Source: Micrococcales bacterium UBA3913 (GTDB lineage: Bacteria; Actinomycetota; Actinomycetes; Actinomycetales; Microbacteriaceae). Taken from it: 28,348 nt of DNA. The translations under genes were made by a program, and so were the position numbers. The notes beneath the pieces are model-generated. The model was not told the DNA's origin, did no database searches, and saw only the letters and a list, made by a program, of their open reading frames with translations. Shown piece after piece: positions 1 to 5,568 of the stretch; positions within the stretch are counted from its first letter, which is position 1, and each line of letters opens with the position of its first letter. Where the stretch lies: NCBI GenBank assembly GCA_002391425.1, contig DGEZ01000105.1, positions 1 through 28,348 of the forward strand, written 5' to 3'.

Positions 1-415
1 CGTCCGGGGAGAGTCCTTCGACCGCCCGCCGTCCCCCGCCGATAACCTTGTCTCGGAACGTCTGGTCTCCATACCCAATCAGACCGGTCGAGCACACGAA
101 GACATCCGTCTGTTCTACCTGCGCCGCATTGGCGACGGCCTCCGCGGTAAGTGCCGTCGTCTCGTAGCCGAAGTCTCCAGTGTAGCAGTTCGCTCCCCCC
201 GAGTTCAGTACCACCGCGTCGACGCGGCCGTTCGAGATGACCTTCTCCGACCACAGGACGGGATTCGCCCGGCACCGATTCGTGGTGAAAACGGCGGCTG
301 CGTCGTGGCGAGGCCCGCTGTTGAAGACGACGGCGACGTCGAGCGCACCCGGCGTCGATTTCAGGCCGGCACTCACTCCGGCTGCGGTGAATCCCTTCGC
401 GGCAGTGACACTCAC
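1..415 (-). CDS. argJ: ArgJ, bifunctional ornithine acetyltransferase/N-acetylglutamate synthase (N-terminal part)
   Basis: Cytoplasmic enzyme of the cyclic arginine pathway. It moves the acetyl group from N-acetylornithine to glutamate. About 138 N-terminal residues are in the window and the gene runs off the left edge, so the Thr self-cleavage site that separates alpha and beta chains is not visible. The reading frame gives the ArgJ N-terminus: KGFTAAGVSAGLK, then LDVAVVFNSGP, then VFTTNR, then VVLNSGGANCYTG, then CSTGLIG. I chose the GTG at 413-415. It overlaps the argC stop by four bases (GTGA), and AAGGAG lies 7 bases upstream, so translation is probably coupled to argC. Confidence 0.95.
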   Translation of the reverse strand, partial: MSVTAAKGFTAAGVSAGLKSTPGALDVAVVFNSGPRHDAAAVFTTNRCRANPVLWSEKVISNGRVDAVVLNSGGANCYTGDFGYETTALTAEAVANAAQVEQTDVFVCSTGLIGYGDQTFRDKVIGGGRRAVEGLSPD

Positions 416-1458
416 GGAGCTACTCCTTCTGTGGGGAGGCCTGCGGCCTCATCGATTCCCAGTGCAATATTCGCCGACTGGATGGCGGCGCCGGCCGTGC
501 CCTTGACGAGGTTGTCGACCGCGGCCACGACGATCACGGTGCGGGTGTGCTCATCGACGGCCACCCCGAGGGACACCATATTCGATCCCAGCACATCGGC
601 GGTGCGTGGGAACTCTCCGGCCGGGAGCACCTCGACGAAGCGTTCCCCGGCGTACACCTCATCGTAGGCAGCGCGCACCTGTGCGGCGGTCACCCCGGCA
701 GAAAGCCGTGCCGTGGACACCGCCAGGATTCCGCGACTCATCGGGACGAGCACCGGGGTGAAGCAGACCCGCGCATCCGTTCCGGAGGCCTGGCGAAGCC
801 CCTGTTCGATTTCGGGGATGTGCCGGTGGATGCCCCCCACCTTGTAGGCGTTCGCAGAGCCGAGCAGCTCCGCTGCGGACAGCGACACCGAGGGAGACTT
901 TCCTGCCCCTGAGGGCCCAACGGACAGCGTCGCGTTCACTGTCTCCGCGTCAATGAGGCGGGCGTGCACGGCCGGGGCCAGCGACAAGATCACCGTCGAC
1001 GCGTTACATCCGGGTGCGGCAATGCGGTGCGAACCGGGCAGGTGGCTGCGCTGGCGCGACCCATCGGCGAGGATCAATTCGGGAACCCCGTAATCCCAGC
1101 ACCCCGCGTACGGTGTCCCGTAGTAGGCGTCCCAGTCGCTGGACCGGGCCAGGCGGTGGTCTGCCCCCGCATCCACCACCAGGGTGTTTTCCGGCAGCTG
1201 CGCCGTCAGCTCCCCCGATTTTCCGTGCGGAAGTGCGACGAAAATGAGGTCATGGCCGGACAGGACCTCGGCGGTTGTCTCCTGAAAGGTGAGCGAACCG
1301 TACCGGCGAAGGTGGGGGTGCACTGCATGGACAGTCTGACCGGCGTTCGAATGAGCGGTCACCGTGGTAACGGTGTACTCAGGGTGCGTGCTCAGCAGGC
1401 GGAGAAGCTCGCCACCGGCGTAGCCGGACGCTCCGGCCACCGCGACAGTAAAAGACAT
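412..1458 (-). CDS. argC: ArgC, N-acetyl-gamma-glutamyl-phosphate reductase
   Basis: Reduces N-acetylglutamyl phosphate to the semialdehyde with NADPH in arginine synthesis. The protein has 348 aa, normal for the family. An N-terminal Rossmann motif (GASGYAGGELLRLL, about residues 9-22) is followed by the catalytic cysteine in APGCNAST (Cys151). The stop overlaps the argJ start (GTGA), so argC and argJ form a coupled pair, the usual head of an argCJB operon. No clear Shine-Dalgarno precedes the ATG. A TAAGTT hexamer lies 7 bases upstream, so a leaderless transcript is possible (inference). I see no clear ArgR box in the 43-base gap upstream. Confidence 0.97.
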   Translation of the reverse strand: MSFTVAVAGASGYAGGELLRLLSTHPEYTVTTVTAHSNAGQTVHAVHPHLRRYGSLTFQETTAEVLSGHDLIFVALPHGKSGELTAQLPENTLVVDAGADHRLARSSDWDAYYGTPYAGCWDYGVPELILADGSRQRSHLPGSHRIAAPGCNASTVILSLAPAVHARLIDAETVNATLSVGPSGAGKSPSVSLSAAELLGSANAYKVGGIHRHIPEIEQGLRQASGTDARVCFTPVLVPMSRGILAVSTARLSAGVTAAQVRAAYDEVYAGERFVEVLPAGEFPRTADVLGSNMVSLGVAVDEHTRTVIVVAAVDNLVKGTAGAAIQSANIALGIDEAAGLPTEGVAP

Positions 1459-1501
1459 GCCTACTAACTTAGTTCGCTTTCACCCCCACCAGCGCGTGAA
1501 A

Positions 1502-1675
1502 CTACTTGCGCGGAGAGAACAACTTGGAAAGCAGGCCCCCCTCGTTCGCATTTCCCTTACCGTTGCACGTGCACCACTGTGAGGACGGCACAGATCTCCG
1601 CACCGCATCGACGTGCATTCCGCATCCTGCCCAGGTGGTTTTGCCACACGAGGGGCACCGCACCGCATAACACAT
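1502..1675 (-). CDS. Small Cys-rich CGKTTWAGCG protein, 57 aa
   Basis: A short gene starting MCYAVRCPSCGKTTWAGCGM and ending in LLSKLFSPRK. Six cysteines, in CPSC, AGC and CTC, plus a His suggest a small metal-binding (zinc-ribbon-like) fold. Small proteins with a CGKTTWAGCG-type core are widespread in actinobacteria, and their function is not known to me. An AAGGAG lies 8 bases before the ATG, which is strong support. It lies 55 bases after the CsoR-type gene and 43 bases before argC. It could be the last gene of the sulfur operon or have its own promoter. Other frames here give longer ORFs, but they lack a ribosome site and family resemblance. Confidence 0.85.
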   Translation of the reverse strand: MCYAVRCPSCGKTTWAGCGMHVDAVRRSVPSSQWCTCNGKGNANEGGLLSKLFSPRK

Positions 1676-1690
1676 GATTTCTGCTCCTTA

Positions 1691-1706
1691 ATATCTCGAT
1701 ATCTCG
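1691..1706. repeat. Tandem 8-bp direct repeat upstream of the 57-aa gene
   Basis: ATATCTCG occurs twice back to back, just upstream of the Shine-Dalgarno of the 57-aa Cys-rich gene. On the minus strand it reads CGAGATAT twice. It is AT-rich against a GC-rich background and could be part of a promoter or a protein site. No function is proven. Confidence 0.4.
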
Positions 1707-1727
1707 TTCCCTGTTTCAGAATCCCCG

Positions 1728-1741
1728 TGCTCAGCTGAGCA
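1728..1741. repeat. Perfect 14-bp palindrome at the 3' end of the CsoR-type gene
   Basis: TGCTCAGCTGAGCA is a perfect palindrome that includes the repressor's stop codon (1731-1733). It has no loop or U-tract, so it is a poor terminator. It may be a protein site or chance. Confidence 0.3.
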
Positions 1742-2033
1742 TGAGGAAGATCTTTTCGAGTTCATCCAGGCTGAGCGTCGGCTGCGCGCTGCCCTCGTCC
1801 GTGGTAGCGGCGTCAGGATCGGATACGCAGTGGGACATCGCCGAGGCGACAATGGCGAACCCCGCCTTGTCCAGCGCAGACGACACGGCCGACAGTTGCG
1901 TGACAACCTCCCGGCAGGATCGGCCCTCCTCTACGGCCGCGATGACTCCGCGCAGCTGCCCCTGGGCGCGCTTGAGGCGGTTGAGGATGCTACGTTGGGC
2001 GTCCTCTCGAGTGCTCTCCTGTGATGCATTCAT
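1731..2033 (-). CDS. CsoR/CstR-family (DUF156) repressor, CstR-like
   Basis: A 100-aa all-alpha repressor of the CsoR/RcnR/CstR family, starting with LNRLKRAQGQLRGVIAAVEEG. Copper-sensing CsoR uses Cys-His-Cys (Cys36, His61 and Cys65 in Mycobacterium tuberculosis). Here the cysteines are present (Cys40 and Cys69), but the His position is Ala65. That Cys-Cys pattern is the one used by the persulfide sensor CstR. The ATG overlaps the stop of the upstream reductase by four bases (ATGA), and AGGAG lies 8 bases before it. I infer that it represses its own operon and the divergent thioredoxin through the two palindromes at 3759-3774 and 3803-3818, responding to sulfide or persulfide rather than copper. 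Confidence 0.85.
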   Translation of the reverse strand: MNASQESTREDAQRSILNRLKRAQGQLRGVIAAVEEGRSCREVVTQLSAVSSALDKAGFAIVASAMSHCVSDPDAATTDEGSAQPTLSLDELEKIFLMLS

Positions 2034-3721
2034 CTCGCTACTCCTGTCTCGATCTGTGTTTCGGTGGTGATGATGTCGGCGGTGCGCTCGCCGAGCACGG
2101 CAAGCAGGGTGTACATGCCGCCGGACAGGGATGCCGAATCGAATCCCGCTGCGGCAAGCACGGTGTGGGCGAGGTAAGACCGGTATCCGGATGCGCAGTA
2201 GAGGCGCACGGGCCGTCCCCCGGCCAGCTGAGCCACCTCGTGCACGCGGGAGCGTAGCTGTGTGTGCGGGATGTTCACCGCACCAGCGATGTGACCGCCG
2301 GCGTACTCGTCCCGACCGCGCACGTCCACGAGCAGGCTGCTGTCGCGCACCTCGTCAATGTCCTCGGCGTACCACAGCGCGAGCTGGCCGGTCAGAACGT
2401 TGTCTGCAATCAGGCCAGCCATGGTGATCGGGTCCTTGGCCGCACCGTAGGGCGGCGAGTAGCACAGATCCAGGTCCATGAGCTCGGGTGCGGTCAGCTG
2501 CCCGCGCATCGCCGTTGCGATGACGTCAACCCGCTTATCCACTCCGGCTCCGCCTGCAGCCTGAGCCCCGAGGATGCGTCCAGTACCCCGCTCGACATGC
2601 AACACGATGCTCATCCCCTCCGCCCCCGGGAAGTAGGTGGCGTGGTGCGCGGGGTGCAGGTGAATGGTGAAGAAGCTTCCCTCGTCGAGGTGCCGTCGCG
2701 TCGCCCCTGTCATGGCAACGGTGAGATCCCCCGCACGCACGATGGCCGTACGCTGGGATGCGGGGATATCGCGGGCCGTGGCGGGGTCTGCGATCGCGTC
2801 TGCCACCAGTCGTCCGGCCCGGTTCGCGGGCCCGGCCAGGGCGATCGGACCGCAGGCGCCCGTCACGAAATCCACGCTGGCCACGGCATCCCCAGCCGCC
2901 CATACGTGTTCCCGGTTCGTGCGCCCGTGCGCATCCACACGGATCGCACCGCGATCACAATGCACGCCGCCGCGCTCGAAAACCTCGGTCGCTGGTCGCA
3001 CACCCGCTGAGAGCACGACAAGGTCTACTCCCAGGACGTCCCCGCTGGAGAGCCGCACCAGCGCCTCCCCGTCCCCTTCTGCTATCTCCGTGACCGTCGT
3101 GTTCTCCACCACAGCAACCCCCGCCGCCGACAGCGCCCCGTGGACGAGAGGGACGAGCTCATCCTCCACGGGAGGAAGCACGTGAGGCCCCGCCTCGACG
3201 ATCGCAACAGCAAGGCCAGCGCGGGCCAGCCCCTCGGCCGTCTCGACACCGATGAATCCGCCTCCAATGACCACCGCACGTTCCGCGTCCCGGGCCCTGG
3301 ACACGATCGCCTCCGCGTCATCCACTGTGCGGACGGTGTGCACCCGGGACGAATCGATCCCGGGGATGGGCAACGCAACGGCCCGCGCTCCGGGAGTCAG
3401 CACCAGTTCGTCGTAGGTGAGCTCATACTCCCCGTCTGGCCCGTGCACGGTTACATTCCTGCCGTCGGGGTCGATCGCCGTCACCTCAGAATCAACACGT
3501 ACGTCGAGGTCGTGGCCCTCGCTCAACGATTGCGGAGTTTGCAACAGCAGGTCTGATGGCGCAGTGATCTCTCCCCCAATGAAATAGGGCAGACCGCAGT
3601 TGGCGAACGAGACGTAGTGTCCACGCTCCAGCACGACGATCTCCGCGGCCGGCATTCTCCGGCGCAGACGAGTCGCGCAGCTCATTCCTGCAGCGACCCC
3701 TCCGATAACTACGATCCGCAT
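2030..3721 (-). CDS. Coenzyme A disulfide/persulfide reductase with fused rhodanese domain
   Basis: A 563-aa flavoprotein. Residues 1 to about 450 form a CoA-disulfide-reductase module: FAD motif VVIGGVAAG (4-12), active cysteine in SFANCGLPYF (Cys42), NAD motif VIGGGFIG (151-158), FAD motif AAGDAV, and the family block CYSPPYGAAKDPI. About residues 465-550 form a rhodanese domain with active loop CASGYRS (Cys509). Enzymes of this fusion type reduce CoA disulfide or CoA persulfide, with rhodanese handling the sulfane sulfur. I chose the ATG at 3721. A longer frame to 3787 runs through the operator at 3759-3774, and MRIVVIGG is the expected N-terminus. The stop overlaps the repressor start (ATGA). 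Confidence 0.92.
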   Translation of the reverse strand: MRIVVIGGVAAGMSCATRLRRRMPAAEIVVLERGHYVSFANCGLPYFIGGEITAPSDLLLQTPQSLSEGHDLDVRVDSEVTAIDPDGRNVTVHGPDGEYELTYDELVLTPGARAVALPIPGIDSSRVHTVRTVDDAEAIVSRARDAERAVVIGGGFIGVETAEGLARAGLAVAIVEAGPHVLPPVEDELVPLVHGALSAAGVAVVENTTVTEIAEGDGEALVRLSSGDVLGVDLVVLSAGVRPATEVFERGGVHCDRGAIRVDAHGRTNREHVWAAGDAVASVDFVTGACGPIALAGPANRAGRLVADAIADPATARDIPASQRTAIVRAGDLTVAMTGATRRHLDEGSFFTIHLHPAHHATYFPGAEGMSIVLHVERGTGRILGAQAAGGAGVDKRVDVIATAMRGQLTAPELMDLDLCYSPPYGAAKDPITMAGLIADNVLTGQLALWYAEDIDEVRDSSLLVDVRGRDEYAGGHIAGAVNIPHTQLRSRVHEVAQLAGGRPVRLYCASGYRSYLAHTVLAAAGFDSASLSGGMYTLLAVLGERTADIITTETQIETGVAR

Positions 3722-3754
3722 AGTCCTCACATCCCTCGTCGTGAACCTCGCACC

Positions 3755-3761
3755 ATTTATA
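3755..3761 (-). promoter_or_regulatory. Candidate -10 element of the reductase-repressor operon
   Basis: TATAAAT on the minus strand, 33 bases upstream of the reductase ATG. It overlaps the end of operator 1, so repressor binding would block polymerase. The -35 match is weak. Confidence 0.5.
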
Positions 3762-3774
3762 CCCCCATGGGTAT
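3759..3774. promoter_or_regulatory. CsoR/CstR-type operator 1
   Basis: ATACCC-CCAT-GGGTAT, a perfect 6+4+6 inverted repeat. It resembles the C-tract/G-tract operators of CsoR-family repressors. It overlaps the candidate -10 of the reductase operon. Confidence 0.75.
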
Positions 3775-3788
3775 TATGCACCAGCATA
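3775..3788. repeat. Inverted repeat between the two operators
   Basis: TATGC-ACCA-GCATA, a 5+4+5 inverted repeat directly after operator 1. It could be a second regulator's site or a chance dyad. Confidence 0.35.
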
Positions 3789-3802
3789 CATGCATTGCGC
3801 TA

Positions 3803-3818
3803 ATACCCCCTAGGGTAT
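3803..3818. promoter_or_regulatory. CsoR/CstR-type operator 2, over the thioredoxin promoter
   Basis: ATACCC-CCTA-GGGTAT, with the same arms and spacing as operator 1; only the 4-base centre differs. It ends 11 bases before the thioredoxin ATG and overlaps its likely -10 (TATACC, 3816-3821). One repressor can thus control both directions. Confidence 0.78.
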
Positions 3819-3829
3819 ACCATTTTGTT

Positions 3830-4204
3830 ATGAGCACTCAGACCATCACGCAGGACAACATCGCGCAGGCCATCAACGCAGACGGGATCGTCCTGCTCGA
3901 CTTCTGGGCCAGCTGGTGCATGCCCTGCCGCATGTTCGGGCCCGTCTTCGAGAAGTCCAGCGAAGCCCACCCCGAGATTCTGCACGGCAAGGTGAACACC
4001 GACGAGCAGCAGGAACTCGGTGCGGTATTCCAGATCCGCAGCATCCCCACCCTCGTCGCCTTCCGGGATGGGATCATGGTGTACAGCCAGCCCGGTGCGT
4101 TACGCGGAGCCGATCTGAACAGCCTGATCGAGCAGATCCAGGCACTTGATATGGATGCGATCCGTGCCGAGATCGCCCAACGGGACCAGCCCGCAGCTCA
4201 GTAG
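3830..4204 (+). CDS. Thioredoxin with WCMPC active site
   Basis: A 124-aa thioredoxin-fold protein that reduces disulfides in the cytoplasm. LLDFWASWCMPCRMFGPVF carries the redox pair Cys30/Cys33. The motif is WCMPC in place of the usual WCGPC, which may shift redox potential or partner choice. The cis-Pro loop is SIPTL. About 20 residues follow the normal fold, ending QRDQPAAQ. The ATG at 3830 gives the family N-terminus; frames reaching upstream would cross operator 2. There is no Shine-Dalgarno, and a TATACC hexamer sits 8 bases before the ATG, so a leaderless mRNA is likely. Its divergence from the reductase operon and the matching operators suggest a shared sulfur-stress role, perhaps reducing protein persulfides. 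Confidence 0.9.
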   Translation: MSTQTITQDNIAQAINADGIVLLDFWASWCMPCRMFGPVFEKSSEAHPEILHGKVNTDEQQELGAVFQIRSIPTLVAFRDGIMVYSQPGALRGADLNSLIEQIQALDMDAIRAEIAQRDQPAAQ

Positions 4205-4251
4205 TTCCCAGGCGGTAGCAGTTCCGACCTGATCCAGAACCTGCGAAGACG

Positions 4252-4281
4252 ACGAAGGGGCCGCCCGAGGGCGGCCCCTTC
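4252..4281. terminator. Strong hairpin between the convergent thioredoxin and dehydrogenase genes
   Basis: A perfect 13-bp stem (CGAAGGGGCCGCC and its complement) with the 4-base loop CGAG. It lies between two 3' ends, so it may stop transcription from both sides. Neither strand has a T-run after it. Confidence 0.6.
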
Positions 4282-4298
4282 GCATGCAGAGGAATCCC

Positions 4299-5351
4299 CT
4301 ACTTGGTGAAGTCCGTGATCACCGTCACGCCTTTTACCGTGAAGTTCGACATCTCGTCATAGATGTCGACAATGCCGGATAGGTCTGTCTCTCCCGTCAC
4401 GAGATCCCCAGGACGCAACTTCCCCGAGGCCACCTGGTTGAGCAGGTTCGGGTACTCCGAGCGGGGCATTCCGAACGACCCCAAGTAGGCGATCTCACCC
4501 GCGATAATGTCGTTTACCGCGATCGGGATGAGTCCTTTATCCCCCATCGCTGTCATGCCAATCTGCACGGCACGCCCCTTGCGCCTCACGCTGCGCAGCG
4601 AGCTCAGCAGCGTCGCGTTGATGCCCAGCGCATCCACACTGACATCCGCGCCGCCTTTCGTGATCTCGCGCACAGCTTCGACCGGGTCTTCGCTGCCGCT
4701 GTTGACCGTCGCCACCGCGCCGACCCGCTGGGCGAACTCGAGTTTGTCCTCCTGGATGTCCACCGCAATAACATTCGCACCGGCAGCCGTTGCGATCTGA
4801 ATCGCCGACAGTCCCACCCCACCGGCACCATAGACCGAAACCCACTCTCCGGGACGCACCGCGCCCACGCTCAGCACACCGTGGTAAGCGGTCATGAACC
4901 GGCATCCCATTCCGCTGGCCTGCTCGAAAGCAACCGCTTCCGGCAGTGCAATCAGGTTGAAGTCTGCGTTCGGAACATGGGCAAACTCGGCGAAGCCGCC
5001 GTTATAGGTGAACCCCGGCATGGTCTGGTTCGCGCATACATTGGATTCTCCGCTGATGCAGGCCTGGCAGGTACCGTCGCCACAGGTGAACGGCACGATG
5101 ACGCGATCGCCAACTTTCACCTGGTGCACATTCGCACCTACCGCTTCGACCACGCCGCTCATCTCGTGCCCGCCGATCATCGGCAGCGGGGCGAGAAACC
5201 CCGTCCACTCCCCCTTCCAACCATGCCAGTCACTGCGACAGATACCACACGCCTTGACCCGAATGATCGCACCATCGACAGTCAGTTCCGGCTCCGGAAC
5301 ATCCGTCACGTTCAACGGCGCGTTGAACTCCTCGAGCACTGCTGCTTTCAT
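4299..5351 (-). CDS. Zinc-dependent alcohol dehydrogenase (MDR family)
   Basis: A 350-aa NAD(P)-dependent medium-chain dehydrogenase. The catalytic zinc site is GICRSD (Cys38) and GGHE (His62). A structural-zinc lobe has Cys90, Cys95, Cys98 and Cys106; the gap between the first two is longer than the usual CxxC. The cofactor-binding motif is VYGAGGVGLSAIQ. The substrate cannot be read from sequence. I chose the ATG at 5351, where MKAAVLEEF is the typical family start and GAGGAGG lies 8-9 bases upstream. A frame extending to 5435 would run into the likely -10. The gene stands alone between the sulfur module and pheT and looks like an accessory insertion. Confidence 0.9.
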   Translation of the reverse strand: MKAAVLEEFNAPLNVTDVPEPELTVDGAIIRVKACGICRSDWHGWKGEWTGFLAPLPMIGGHEMSGVVEAVGANVHQVKVGDRVIVPFTCGDGTCQACISGESNVCANQTMPGFTYNGGFAEFAHVPNADFNLIALPEAVAFEQASGMGCRFMTAYHGVLSVGAVRPGEWVSVYGAGGVGLSAIQIATAAGANVIAVDIQEDKLEFAQRVGAVATVNSGSEDPVEAVREITKGGADVSVDALGINATLLSSLRSVRRKGRAVQIGMTAMGDKGLIPIAVNDIIAGEIAYLGSFGMPRSEYPNLLNQVASGKLRPGDLVTGETDLSGIVDIYDEMSNFTVKGVTVITDFTK

Positions 5352-5433
5352 GACAAAATCCCTCCTCGTTGAGGTGTTATGTGACTTTCCACAGAAGATC
5401 GCACCACCCTGTGCGCTCTGTTGTATGAGCGCC

Positions 5434-5439
5434 ATTATA
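5434..5439 (-). promoter_or_regulatory. Candidate -10 (TATAAT) of the alcohol dehydrogenase gene
   Basis: A perfect TATAAT on the minus strand, 82 bases before the ATG. The expected -35 position reads GGGCTG and falls in a direct repeat, which suggests activator-dependent transcription. Confidence 0.55.
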
Positions 5440-5455
5440 GACGCTGCGGTCAGAC

Positions 5456-5478
5456 CCAGCCCCTAAACCAGCCCTAAA
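5456..5478. repeat. Tandem direct repeat upstream of the alcohol dehydrogenase promoter
   Basis: CCAGCCCCTAAA is followed directly by CCAGCCCTAAA. The repeat covers the -35 position 17 bases from TATAAT. The placement suits an activator bound as a tandem dimer. No regulator gene lies next to it. Confidence 0.5.
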
Positions 5479-5568
5479 CACGTGACGACGAACGGGCACG
5501 GAACACCACAGCCCGCCTGAGCAGAATCAGACACCACACGACCAGCGTGAGGTACGGCCACGTCAGGT

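Noticed and set aside
1459..1501. Search for an ArgR box before argC.
   Set aside because: No convincing dyad of ARG-box type is present.
3617..3829. N-terminal extension of the thioredoxin.
   Set aside because: It would cross both operators and lacks homology; MSTQTITQDN gives the usual thioredoxin start.
5479..5568. A frame after pheT (minus) that would encode a hydrophobic stretch, LTWPYLTLVVWCLILLRR.
   Set aside because: There is no ATG, GTG or TTG start before it and no ribosome site; an in-frame stop lies just upstream. It could be a gene remnant but cannot be supported.
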